DNA of 53,259 nt. Source: DAISIL01 sp036822015. GTDB lineage: Bacteria; Bacteroidota; Bacteroidia; Cytophagales; Bernardetiaceae. Below, in pieces: positions 25,636 through 33,672 of this stretch. Position numbers and translations under genes: made by a program. The DNA lies in NCBI GenBank assembly GCA_036822015.1, contig DAISIL010000018.1, positions 1 through 53,259 on the forward strand, written 5' to 3'. The notes beneath the pieces are model-generated. The model saw only the letters and a list, made by a program, of their open reading frames with translations, did no database searches and was not told the origin of the DNA. How positions within the stretch are numbered: the first letter of the stretch is position 1; every line of letters begins with the position of its first letter.

Positions 25636-27114
25636 TTAAGACCTTTTTCTTTTGTAGAGCAACCAAAGGGCCACCAGCATACATGCCACCAGGAAGAAAT
25701 TGACGATCCAGTCTGGGTAGTTTTCTGGATCAAGGTTGCGCAAGCGGTTATCTACGTTTGGCCATCGCTCCTCCTGCTCGGCATCCATCAGATCAGATAA
25801 GGGGGTATCCAGGGTCGCTCCCTCGGCAAAAAATTGAAGCGAACCACGCAAGGTATCGTAGCGATGATGGCGCGTATTGAAATAAACCCATCTAAAAAGG
25901 TCTTGGGTACGATAAAATCCAGGGGATTTGGCCACAAATTGATACCTCCCTTGTTTGGTGCGATGGATGCCCTCGCGCTGACGATAAGAAAACTCTTCGA
26001 TCTTGGGTGGGTACACGTCTAACCCATCGTTTGGGCGGGGTTCGGGTAGGCGTGCTGTGCGTAGGTTGCCGTAGCCTTCGATGCCGAAGTTGTAGGAGAT
26101 CGGAGATCCTGTTTGGGTGCTAAACGTACTGATGCCTTCTTTGAGGGAAAAATTGCCTACCGCGACCTGCTCACGGAGTGGGTGCAGTGGTAGCTCGTCC
26201 ACGTGTACGCGGAGCGGGTTGGTGCGTAGGGGTAGGGGCAGACGCGGGGTGATGCGCCACCGGTTGTAGTCCTGGTTGAGGTCTATTTTGAGCATATCCA
26301 TCTGCACGGAAGGAAAGGCGAGTGGCTGTTGGGCCATGGGGTAGAGCAGCACACGATAGAGCCGATAACGCACGTAATCCTGCCCTCGAAGGCGAATGCG
26401 CTCCATCTCGGGGCGTTCGATACCAAACCGCTCCTCCCAACAAGACGACGGATGCAGTTGATCGGCTACCTGACTGATCTGGCTGTAGAGGTTTTCGGGA
26501 AACTCAATCGTATGTTGGGTCTCGGCATCGAGATACAAAAACAGGTTTAGTTCTAGCTCCTGCCCCACAAACACCCGCTCATGGCTTGCCTGCAAGACCA
26601 GCGCGGCCCCGCTTCCTTGGGTAGAAAATGCGGGTATCGCGGGAGGCGAAGGCTTATCGGGAATGCCGTCGGGGATCGCTTGTGTAGGCTTATCCTGGCG
26701 ATCTTCTACCTTGATAGTCAGGCTTGCAGGGGTGTGTACCTGATGCTTTCCCACCGACATCCGAAAGATGCGCAACATGAATATCCCCGGTGCAGTGGGA
26801 AGGTAATGCTGGGTAAATACTTGCTCCTCGCCCGGGTGGCGTGGCTGACGAATGACGAGTTCTCCCTTATCAAAACCCGAGATTTCAGGAAACTCCGGCG
26901 GGTATTTGGTCGTAAATCCATGGACATAAACGGTGATCTGGAAGGTTTCGTTGCGGGCAATCTTTCGCTTCGAAAAGGCTAGGCGGAGTGGTTCTGGAGC
27001 CGCTTGCAAGAGAAACACATCTCCAAACACAAAAAAACACAAAGAAATGGCAAAAAAGTAGATAATTTGCCCCTTTTTTATGGATAACACTGATTTTTTT
27101 TCTTTCCAATTCAT
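25636..27114 (-). CDS. batD: BatD-like oxygen-tolerance family protein
   Basis: A 492-aa membrane protein with an N-terminal hydrophobic segment (about 19-38), beta-rich Ig-like repeats in the mature part, and one C-terminal helix (about 468-486) followed by a short basic tail (YKRKRS). Segments such as RKIARNETFQITVYV and HYLPTAPGIFML are typical of BatD, which in Bacteroides works with the VWA proteins BatA and BatB in aerotolerance. None of batA, B, C or E, nor a MoxR ATPase, is next to it. Instead it precedes an ompH gene. It is divergent from the 67-aa gene. Confidence 0.82.
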   Translation of the reverse strand: MNWKEKKSVLSIKKGQIIYFFAISLCFFVFGDVFLLQAAPEPLRLAFSKRKIARNETFQITVYVHGFTTKYPPEFPEISGFDKGELVIRQPRHPGEEQVFTQHYLPTAPGIFMLRIFRMSVGKHQVHTPASLTIKVEDRQDKPTQAIPDGIPDKPSPPAIPAFSTQGSGAALVLQASHERVFVGQELELNLFLYLDAETQHTIEFPENLYSQISQVADQLHPSSCWEERFGIERPEMERIRLRGQDYVRYRLYRVLLYPMAQQPLAFPSVQMDMLKIDLNQDYNRWRITPRLPLPLRTNPLRVHVDELPLHPLREQVAVGNFSLKEGISTFSTQTGSPISYNFGIEGYGNLRTARLPEPRPNDGLDVYPPKIEEFSYRQREGIHRTKQGRYQFVAKSPGFYRTQDLFRWVYFNTRHHRYDTLRGSLQFFAEGATLDTPLSDLMDAEQEERWPNVDNRLRNLDPENYPDWIVNFFLVACMLVALWLLYKRKRS

Positions 27115-27195
27115 TTTTATCCGAAAATTTCGTAATATAGCCTGAACAAATCACACATCAGACAACTACACACCAACCTCTAAACCACAACTGTT

Positions 27196-27399
27196 ATGCC
27201 TATGCTCGAGTACCAGAAGATGATTCTCCAAAAAGTCAGTTTTGATCGCTCCCTCTTTGAGAAGGAGTTGCGCAAAACCATCCTTCTCTTATCCCGCGAC
27301 GAGCGCAAAGCGTTTGTACAGTGGGCCATAGAACATTTCGCCGACCGATACGCCGACATTTTGAGGCGTTGCTTGACTACCTCGCGTATCGCTGCCTGA
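27196..27399 (+). CDS. 67-aa conserved-type small protein
   Basis: A helical, soluble protein with VSFDRSLFEKELRKTILLL in the first half and an aromatic/charged second half (FVQWAIEHFADRYADIL). Small proteins with this kind of 'F-x-x-x-L-F-x-K-E-L' start occur in many Bacteroidota genomes, but I know of no function. The gene stands alone: it is divergent from batD and has a clear hairpin terminator 45 bases after its stop. The start is uncertain by two codons (ATG at 27196 or 27202). Confidence 0.7.
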   Translation: MPMLEYQKMILQKVSFDRSLFEKELRKTILLLSRDERKAFVQWAIEHFADRYADILRRCLTTSRIAA

Positions 27400-27443
27400 G
27401 ACTTGCACCCACAAGATACCATCCATTTTTTGATTTTTCACGC

Positions 27444-27481
27444 TCCCGTACCTGGCTACCCGTCAAAGTACGGGATTTTTT
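27444..27481 (+). terminator. intrinsic terminator after the 67-aa gene
   Basis: TCCCGTAC (27444-27451) pairs perfectly with GTACGGGA (27468-27475) across a 16-base loop and is followed at once by six T (27476-27481). The T-run runs into the probable -7 element of mgtE. Confidence 0.75.
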
Positions 27482-27482
27482 C

Positions 27483-27490
27483 TATCTTTG
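27483..27490 (+). promoter_or_regulatory. probable -7 element of mgtE
   Basis: TATCTTTG matches TAnnTTTG. No TTTG is at -33, where the terminator stem lies. The transcript would begin near 27497, which leaves only about 26 bases before the GTG at 27523, too short for a magnesium riboswitch. Confidence 0.4.
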
Positions 27491-27522
27491 ATAGACCAAA
27501 AAACGCCTAAACCACCCCTTGT

Positions 27523-28875
27523 GTGTCCTTTGTCCTGACCAAATCTTTTATCGAAGAAGTTGAAGCGGCTGTCCTCCAACAAAAAGAAGCCACCATCCGG
27601 GCGGCTTTTGAGGAGATGCACCCGGCCGACATCTCAACGGTACTCTATGAACTGGATACAGAGGCATGTAAGTACATCCTCGATCTGCTCGACGACAAAA
27701 CCAGTGCAGAGATATTAAGCAACCTGGAAGAGGATACGCTGGAGGAGTTTTTGCCTGTTTTTGCGCCCCATGAGCTGGCCCGTTTTTTTGATTTCATCGA
27801 CTCGGACGATGCCGTAGATATGTTGGAGGTCTTGCCCCTCAAGATGCGTGAGGAGGTCATTAGTTACATCAAAAACCGAGAAAAAGCAGGCTATATCCTT
27901 GATCTGTTGCGCTACGAGGAAGACGTAGCCGGCGGACTGATGGCCAAAGAACTCATCAAGGCCAACATCAACTGGACGGTCGTGCAGTGCATCGAAGAAA
28001 TTCGACGACAGGCCGAGCGGGTCAATAAAATTCATTCCGTTTATGTCATCGACGATGAAGGCGTACTGCTGGGGCGGGTGTCGATCAAAGAAATCCTACT
28101 GGCCGAAGACCATACCCAAATTGCCGATATTTACATCCCCAATATCGTAACGGTCTATACCTACGAAGACGAGGAGGAGGTAGCACGAATCATGCAACGC
28201 TATGACCTTGAAGCAATTCCGGTGATTAGTATGCGCGGTACGCTCCTGGGGCGGATCACGATCGACGATGTGATGGATGTCGTCAAAGAACAAGCCGAGG
28301 ACAGCCAACGCGCCATGTCCGGTATCTCGGGCGACATCGAAGAAGCCGACAGCGTCTGGAAGCTATCCAAGGCACGCCTGCCCTGGCTGATGATCGGGAT
28401 GATGGGCGGACTGGTGGGGGCGCAGTTTATGGGCTTCTTTGAGAATGAGCTAAGGGTGGTTCCGGCAATGGCTTTTTTTATTCCGCTCATCATGGCTACG
28501 GGAGGCAACGTAGGCATCCAGTCGGCGACGCTGGTCGTACAAGCCCTGGCCGATAGCTCGGGTTTGCAGGAGAAGCTCGGACGGCGATTGATTCGCTCCT
28601 TGACCGTCGCGCTCCTAAATGGCTTCGTGATTGCGTCAGTGGTTTTGCTAACCAACTACCTCTTCACGGGAGACTTTCGCCTGTCTTTTGTCGTATCGAC
28701 GGCCTTGTTTTCGGTCGTCATTGTGGCTTCTTTGATGGGAACGATTACGCCGCTGATACTAAATCAGTTCAAGGTCAATCCAGCAGTAGCCTCGGGTCCC
28801 TTCATCACGACGGCCAATGACTTGATCGGGCTGGCGATCTACTTCATGACGGCCCGTTTGTTGTACAACTTATAG
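27523..28875 (+). CDS. mgtE: magnesium transporter MgtE
   Basis: A 450-aa Mg2+ channel. A helical N domain (about 1-130) is followed by two CBS domains (about 135-255, with IHSVYVIDDEGVLLGRVS and GTLLGRITIDDVM), a plug helix, and five membrane helices (about 285-450) with the conserved IMATGGNVGIQSATL. Asp in TANDLIGLAIYF near the C-terminus matches the pore Mg2+ ligand. The reading frame opens with GTG at 27523; no in-frame ATG exists before the N domain, so GTG is the likely start. The Nudix gene follows after 46 bases. Confidence 0.95.
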   Translation: MSFVLTKSFIEEVEAAVLQQKEATIRAAFEEMHPADISTVLYELDTEACKYILDLLDDKTSAEILSNLEEDTLEEFLPVFAPHELARFFDFIDSDDAVDMLEVLPLKMREEVISYIKNREKAGYILDLLRYEEDVAGGLMAKELIKANINWTVVQCIEEIRRQAERVNKIHSVYVIDDEGVLLGRVSIKEILLAEDHTQIADIYIPNIVTVYTYEDEEEVARIMQRYDLEAIPVISMRGTLLGRITIDDVMDVVKEQAEDSQRAMSGISGDIEEADSVWKLSKARLPWLMIGMMGGLVGAQFMGFFENELRVVPAMAFFIPLIMATGGNVGIQSATLVVQALADSSGLQEKLGRRLIRSLTVALLNGFVIASVVLLTNYLFTGDFRLSFVVSTALFSVVIVASLMGTITPLILNQFKVNPAVASGPFITTANDLIGLAIYFMTARLLYNL

Positions 28876-28921
28876 ATGAAACAGCATACGTTTTTTATTC
28901 ATCCAAACCAACGAGCGTTGT

Positions 28922-29635
28922 ATGTACCAATACGAGTATCCACGTCCGGCCCTGACGGTTGATTGTGTGTTGTTTGGCTGGGATCTCAATGAGTCCTCGC
29001 TGCGTATCCTGCTCATCGAACGCAAGCACGACCCCTACGGCGGTTATTGGGCCCTGCCGGGCGGCTTCGTGGACATGGACGAGACCACCGAAACGGCCGC
29101 CCTCCGCGAACTCGAAGAGGAAACAGGCGTGAAGGATGTCTTCTTAGAGCAACTTTACACGTTCAGTGATGTAGATCGAGACCCACGCGGACGGGTCATT
29201 AGCGTAGCCTATTTTGCCCTCATTCGGCTTTCGGCACATCGCATCATGGCGGCTTCTGATGCCCGCTCGGCTCGTTGGTTTTCGATGGATGATCTGCCAC
29301 CGCTGGCTTTCGATCACGATAAAATTATCCAGATGGCTTTTCGACGCTTGCAGGGAAAGGTACGCTACCAACCCATTGGTTTTGAACTCCTACCCGAAAA
29401 ATTTACCCTCCCCCAACTCCAAAGCCTCTACGAAGCTATCCTGGAAGGCCCCCTCGATAAACGCAACTTCCGCAAGGAAATCCTTCGTACCAAGCTCCTC
29501 CTTCCCCTCGAAGAAAAGCAAGCCGACGTACCGCATCGGGCGGCCAGGCTGTATTATTTCGATCAGGGACGTTACCAAGCCCACCAGCAGGAGGGCTTTA
29601 ACTTTGAAATTCGTACCAAAAAACTAGACAAGTAA
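28922..29635 (+). CDS. Nudix hydrolase with C-terminal winged helix, NrtR-like
   Basis: A 237-aa protein. The N-terminal Nudix domain has a complete box (Gly48, Glu54, Arg62, Glu63, Glu66, Glu67, Gly69). Residues about 155-225 (FTLPQLQSLYEAIL, then RNFRKEILRTKLL) form the winged-helix segment of the NrtR family. NrtR members are either ADP-ribose-type hydrolases, repressors of NAD genes, or sugar-gene regulators. The intact Nudix box suggests that catalysis may be kept. No NAD or sugar utilisation gene lies close by, so the target is unknown. It may be co-transcribed with mgtE upstream. Confidence 0.9.
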   Translation: MYQYEYPRPALTVDCVLFGWDLNESSLRILLIERKHDPYGGYWALPGGFVDMDETTETAALRELEEETGVKDVFLEQLYTFSDVDRDPRGRVISVAYFALIRLSAHRIMAASDARSARWFSMDDLPPLAFDHDKIIQMAFRRLQGKVRYQPIGFELLPEKFTLPQLQSLYEAILEGPLDKRNFRKEILRTKLLLPLEEKQADVPHRAARLYYFDQGRYQAHQQEGFNFEIRTKKLDK

Positions 29636-29638
29636 GCC

Positions 29639-29767
29639 ATGAACAAAAATGAACCCGAAGAAAAACCGCCTTTTTTTGCGCAGTGGCGAAGCCTATATCT
29701 CCTGGTGCTTGGTGAGTTGATCCTCCTGATTGCCCTTTTTTATGGCTTTACCAGTTATTACGGATAA
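29639..29767 (+). CDS. 42-aa single-helix membrane protein
   Basis: The ATG at 29639 begins three bases after the Nudix stop and reads 42 codons to TAA at 29765-29767. A charged N-terminus (MNKNEPEEKPPFFAQW) precedes one membrane helix (about 19-38, SLYLLVLGELILLIALFYGF). The pattern resembles the tiny membrane proteins that often precede sodium:solute symporter genes in Bacteroidota, but no symporter follows here. I infer a real gene from the coding pattern, the tight spacing and the helix. Confidence 0.65.
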   Translation: MNKNEPEEKPPFFAQWRSLYLLVLGELILLIALFYGFTSYYG

Positions 29768-29911
29768 CGAAATAGTTTTTAGCCATGCTTTGGAATGTGT
29801 AGGATAAAATGATTTTGTACCGGAACAAAAGAAAAAAGAACCGAACTTTATTTGTTGGAATAGGTTATATTTACGTACTTTACAGTTTAGAATCATTCTA
29901 AAATCAAGCGT

Positions 29912-31357
29912 ATGGCAACTCAAGATACGGTTTTGGACCAATTAACCCAGTCCGAATATAAATATGGTTTTGTTACCAACATCGAAAGCGACAAGGCACC
30001 CAAAGGGCTTTCCGAAGATACGGTGCGTTTCATTTCGGCCAAGAAAGAAGAACCCGAGTGGATGCTCGAGTGGCGATTGAAAGCATTTCGGGAGTGGCAG
30101 CAGATGACCTCCCCCGAATGGGCAAATTTGTTTATCCCTAAGATTGATTACCAGGACATCATTTATTATGCCGCTCCCAAGCAAAAGGTTAGTCCGGGTA
30201 GCCTGGATGAAGTCGATCCCGAGTTGTTGGCGACCTTCGAGAAGCTAGGGATCTCGCTCAATGAGCAGAAACGCCTCACGGGAGTAGCCATTGATGCGGT
30301 CATTGATAGCGTGTCGGTAGCCACAACATTCAAGGAAAAGCTCGGCGATATGGGGGTCATTTTTTGCTCCATGAGCGAAGCCATCCGCGAGCATCCCGAG
30401 CTGGTGCGGGAGTATCTGGGGTCGGTGGTTCCTCCGAGCGACAACTTTTTTGCGGCCCTTAACTCGGCAGTTTTCAGCGATGGGTCGTTTTGTTACATCC
30501 CCAAGGGCGTGCATTGCCCCATGGAACTCTCGACGTATTTCCGCATCAATGAAGCCAATACCGGGCAGTTTGAGCGTACCCTGATCGTGGCCGAAGATGC
30601 CTCCTATGTGAGCTATCTCGAAGGCTGTACGGCTCCCCAACGCGATGAAAACCAACTCCACGCCGCCGTGGTAGAGATTTTTATCAAAGAAAATGCAGAG
30701 GTCAAATACTCAACGGTACAAAACTGGTATCCAGGCGACAAAAACGGCAAAGGCGGTATTTACAATTTTGTTACTAAGCGCGGCATTTGCTACGGCAACA
30801 ACGCCAAACTCTCCTGGACACAAGTCGAAACAGGTTCTGCCATTACGTGGAAGTATCCCAGCTGTATCCTCAAAGGCGATAATTCTATCGGAGAGTTTTA
30901 TTCCGTAGCCGTTACCAAAAACAAGCAACAAGCCGATACGGGTACGAAGATGATTCACCTCGGCAAAAACACCAAGAGCCGCATCGTCTCGAAGGGTATC
31001 TCGGCCGGAGAAAGCCAGAACTCCTACCGTGGACTGGTGAAAGTAAGCCGCCGAGCCACTAACGCCCGCAACTTCTCCCAATGCGACTCGCTCCTGATCG
31101 GGGACCGCTGCGGGGCGCATACCTTCCCCTACATCGAAGTCGAAAACACCTCGGGACAAGTCGAACACGAAGCGACAACCTCCAAAATTGGTGAAGACCA
31201 GATTTTCTATTGCAACCAACGCGGTATCGACACCGAGCAGGCCGTCGCCCTGATCGTCAATGGCTACGCCAAGGAGGTCTTGAACAAACTCCCGATGGAG
31301 TTTGCCGTAGAAGCCCAGAAGCTCCTGGCAATCAGCCTGGAAGGTAGTGTTGGATAA
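29912..31357 (+). CDS. sufB: Fe-S cluster assembly protein SufB
   Basis: A 481-aa scaffold subunit of the SUF system, which builds Fe-S clusters with SufC and SufD. Family blocks are complete: EWMLEWRLKAFREW near residue 50, SDGSFCYIPKGVHCPMELSTYFRIN near 190, EGCTAP at 240 and the C-terminal TSKIGEDQIFYCNQRGI. The length is standard. sufC, sufD and sufS do not follow; the next gene is a Uma2 nuclease. A hairpin lies directly after the stop. A possible promoter (TTTG at 29851) has only a poor -7 partner. Confidence 0.97.
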   Translation: MATQDTVLDQLTQSEYKYGFVTNIESDKAPKGLSEDTVRFISAKKEEPEWMLEWRLKAFREWQQMTSPEWANLFIPKIDYQDIIYYAAPKQKVSPGSLDEVDPELLATFEKLGISLNEQKRLTGVAIDAVIDSVSVATTFKEKLGDMGVIFCSMSEAIREHPELVREYLGSVVPPSDNFFAALNSAVFSDGSFCYIPKGVHCPMELSTYFRINEANTGQFERTLIVAEDASYVSYLEGCTAPQRDENQLHAAVVEIFIKENAEVKYSTVQNWYPGDKNGKGGIYNFVTKRGICYGNNAKLSWTQVETGSAITWKYPSCILKGDNSIGEFYSVAVTKNKQQADTGTKMIHLGKNTKSRIVSKGISAGESQNSYRGLVKVSRRATNARNFSQCDSLLIGDRCGAHTFPYIEVENTSGQVEHEATTSKIGEDQIFYCNQRGIDTEQAVALIVNGYAKEVLNKLPMEFAVEAQKLLAISLEGSVG

Positions 31358-31371
31358 CCTGAAATAGCGCG

Positions 31372-31404
31372 AGGGCGTGCCACCACAAAAACGAGGTACG
31401 CCTT
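31372..31404 (+). repeat. hairpin after sufB
   Basis: AGGGCGTGCC (31372-31381) can pair with GGTACGCCTT (31395-31404) using two G-U pairs and a 13-base loop. No T-run follows, so it may be an mRNA 3' stabiliser or read-through structure rather than a terminator. Confidence 0.4.
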
Positions 31405-31438
31405 CACGAAGCACACACAAACACTTTTCCAAAAAGAC

Positions 31439-32002
31439 ATGGAAGCTACCCTGCAAGCCCCGATCACAGCCGCCGCTTACCTGGATCAGGAAGCCCAGGC
31501 TAGCAACAAAAGCGAATACTACGCTGGGCAGGTGATCGCGATGGCCGGAGCGCAGGAGCCGCATAACCTCATTGTAGCTAATTTGCTGGCCGAGTTGGTC
31601 TTTTGCCTGAAAAAAAAAGAATGCAGGGTTTATGCCAGCGATCAGTTGGTGTACTTACCCGAAGGCGACCGCTACGTATATCCCGATATTTCGGTGGTTT
31701 GTCAGAAGCCCGACCTCCAAAAACACCGAGGGATTGATGTCCTCCTCAACCCAACAATGATCGTTGAGGTGATCTCTTCAAGCACCGAGTTACTGGACAA
31801 AGGAGCTAAATTAGAGGCTTATCTTTGTCTGGCGAGCCTTCAGACGTATGCCCTGGTGGATAGCCGCCGCGTGTATGCCCAGGTGTATAGCCGCCAGGAT
31901 ACTCAACGCTGGACGCTCCAAACATCCGATCAGCAGACCGACACCCTTTCCCTGGATCAATGCCCGATCAAGCTCGAGGAGGTCTATCGGCTTGTCTTCT
32001 GA
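31439..32002 (+). CDS. Uma2 family (DUF820) PD-(D/E)xK nuclease-like protein
   Basis: A 187-aa restriction-endonuclease-like protein. The catalytic block is present: YPDISVV with Asp83, then IVEVISSST with Glu110, followed by Asp120 and Lys124 in LLDKGAKLEAY. The N-terminal 'Y-Y-A-G-Q-V-I-A-M-A-G-A' segment is typical of the family. Uma2 proteins are abundant in cyanobacteria and some Bacteroidota, often in many copies, and their role is not settled. It sits between sufB and rpoZ, and is a candidate for a later insertion because the usual sufB partners are missing. Confidence 0.88.
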   Translation: MEATLQAPITAAAYLDQEAQASNKSEYYAGQVIAMAGAQEPHNLIVANLLAELVFCLKKKECRVYASDQLVYLPEGDRYVYPDISVVCQKPDLQKHRGIDVLLNPTMIVEVISSSTELLDKGAKLEAYLCLASLQTYALVDSRRVYAQVYSRQDTQRWTLQTSDQQTDTLSLDQCPIKLEEVYRLVF

Positions 32003-32016
32003 TGATGTATCTCCCT

Positions 32017-32048
32017 TTTGGAGAAGACCACAGAAAACAGTATCTTTG
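32017..32048 (+). promoter_or_regulatory. Bacteroidota-type promoter for rpoZ-coaBC
   Basis: TTTG (32017-32020), 20 bases, then TATCTTTG (32041-32048). Both elements match fully. Transcription would start about 35 bases before the ATG at 32090. Confidence 0.7.
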
Positions 32049-32089
32049 TGGGTTAATCGTTCATCTTCATAAAATTTTATCCCTGCCTT

Positions 32090-32443
32090 ATGCTCAAGCC
32101 AAAAAAACACGTGCGACGTAACCTTAGGGCTTCGCTCGTAACCCGAGACATGTCCGAATTGACCTCACATACGGGCAATGTGTATGAAGCCATCGTAGCT
32201 ATCTCGAAGCGAGCCAGGCACGTAGCCACGCTCCAAAAAGACGAGTTAAGCCAAAAGATTTCAGAATTTGCTACCAGCACCGATAGCCTAGAAGAGGTCT
32301 TTGAGAACAAAGAGCAGATCGAAATATCACGCCACTACGAACGCCTGCCTAAGCCCAGTACGACGGCCACCGAAGAACTCCTCGACGGCGACCTGATCCT
32401 GGTGCGCCCCAAGTCTGAGGAAGACCTCGAACTAGGCGCGTAG
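32090..32443 (+). CDS. rpoZ: RNA polymerase omega subunit
   Basis: A 117-aa omega-type protein. The conserved segment TGNVYEAIVAISKRARHV (about 28-45) is the Bacteroidota version of the omega/Rpb6 core, which helps assemble RNA polymerase. The tail (about 75-117) is acidic and is lineage-specific. coaBC begins two bases after the stop; rpoZ-coaBC coupling is found in many bacteria and supports the call. An internal ATG at 32150 (Met21) could be the true start, but the promoter position suits 32090. Confidence 0.85.
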   Translation: MLKPKKHVRRNLRASLVTRDMSELTSHTGNVYEAIVAISKRARHVATLQKDELSQKISEFATSTDSLEEVFENKEQIEISRHYERLPKPSTTATEELLDGDLILVRPKSEEDLELGA

Positions 32444-32445
32444 CC

Positions 32446-33642
32446 ATGCGTCTTTTGCTCGCCGTTACGGGAGGAATTGCGGCTTACAAAACGCCGTTTC
32501 TGGTGCGTATGTGGGTCAAGGCTGGGCATGAGGTACAAGTCCTGATGACCGAATCAGCGCATACTTTTGTGAGTCCACTTACGCTGGCTACGCTATCAGG
32601 AAATCCTGTACTAACTGATTTTCAATCAGATACACGCACGGGTGTCTGGAATAACCACGTAAAGCTGGGCTTGTGGGCCGACGCTATGGTCATTGCTCCG
32701 GCTACGGCGCATACCCTAGCCCAGATGGCCCAGGGTATTTGTGATAACCTGGTGATGGCTACGTATCTTTCGGCGCGTTGTCCGGTATTTTTTGCGCCGG
32801 CCATGGATATGGATATGCTCCGTCATCCATCGACACAAACCAATATCGCCACTTTGCAGCGTTTCGGCAACCACCTCATCCCCTCGGGTGTGGGTGCCTT
32901 GGCCAGCGGTCTGCACGGAGAGGGACGGATGGCGGAGCCTGAAGAGATTGCTACACAAATAGATGATTTTTTTGTTGCCTCCTCGTCTTTTTTAAAAGGA
33001 AAGCAGATTTTGATTACGGCAGGCCCTACCCGTGAGCCGCTGGACCCTGTGCGCTTTTTGAGCAACCACTCTACGGGAAAGATGGGGTATGCCTTGGCCG
33101 AGGAGGCCCTGCACCTGGGAGCCGAGGTACATCTGGTTACGGGCCCCACGACGCTCACTCCTCCTACGGGGGAGGGCTTACGTTTGGTCTCCGTCGAGAC
33201 GGCCGAGCAGATGCACCAGGCAGCCCTAGAACGCGCCCCTGATGCGGATGTGATCGTACTTTCGGCCGCCGTAGCCGACTATCGCCCTGCCCTCGTGCAT
33301 CACCAGAAGATCAAAAAACAAGGCGACACCTTGACCCTGAACCTGGTACGTACCCCCGACATCGCGGCGAGCTTAGGGGCGCAAAAAAAGCCCCATCAGC
33401 GCATCGTTGGCTTTGCCCTCGAGACGGATAACGAACGCGCCAACGCCCTCAAAAAACTCCACCATAAAAACTTTGATCTGATCGTTCTCAACTCTTTACA
33501 AGATGCAGGAGCAGGATTTGGGCATGATACCAACCGCGTTACGCTCCTGACCCCAGACGAAGAATGGAGCTATCCTTTGCAAACCAAAAAGCAGCTAGCG
33601 AAGGAAATTTGGCGACGAATACAAGCGCAATTTTTTGGTTAA
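32446..33642 (+). CDS. coaBC: bifunctional phosphopantothenoylcysteine decarboxylase/synthetase
   Basis: A 398-aa coenzyme A biosynthesis enzyme. The N-terminal flavodoxin-like CoaC domain opens with LAVTGGIAAYKTPFLVR and has the conserved FFAPAMDMDMLRHPS segment. The C-terminal CoaB domain has AGPTREPLDPVRFLSNHSTGKMGYALAEEA near residue 190-220 and LSAAVADYRP. Both domains are complete and of normal size. The ATG at 32446 lies two bases after rpoZ. Confidence 0.97.
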   Translation: MRLLLAVTGGIAAYKTPFLVRMWVKAGHEVQVLMTESAHTFVSPLTLATLSGNPVLTDFQSDTRTGVWNNHVKLGLWADAMVIAPATAHTLAQMAQGICDNLVMATYLSARCPVFFAPAMDMDMLRHPSTQTNIATLQRFGNHLIPSGVGALASGLHGEGRMAEPEEIATQIDDFFVASSSFLKGKQILITAGPTREPLDPVRFLSNHSTGKMGYALAEEALHLGAEVHLVTGPTTLTPPTGEGLRLVSVETAEQMHQAALERAPDADVIVLSAAVADYRPALVHHQKIKKQGDTLTLNLVRTPDIAASLGAQKKPHQRIVGFALETDNERANALKKLHHKNFDLIVLNSLQDAGAGFGHDTNRVTLLTPDEEWSYPLQTKKQLAKEIWRRIQAQFFG

Positions 33643-33666
33643 GCCCAAAAATTTTACGTACTTTTG
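33634..33666 (+). promoter_or_regulatory. promoter-like sequence at the end of coaBC
   Basis: TTTG (33634-33637), 21 bases, then TACTTTTG (33659-33666). Both boxes match the consensus and the spacing is at its upper limit. It points into the gap after coaBC, with a start near 33673. Confidence 0.5.
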
Positions 33667-33672
33667 TTGCTT

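Noticed and set aside
27444..27522. A magnesium riboswitch before mgtE
   Set aside because: The hairpin is the terminator of the upstream gene, and the predicted leader is only about 26 bases.
30710..31564. A 284-codon minus-strand frame opposite sufB
   Set aside because: sufB is certain, and the antisense product has no family features and spans the sufB/Uma2 gap.
31439..32002. Uma2 gene as proof of a mobile element
   Set aside because: No inverted repeats, target duplication or transposase are seen around it.
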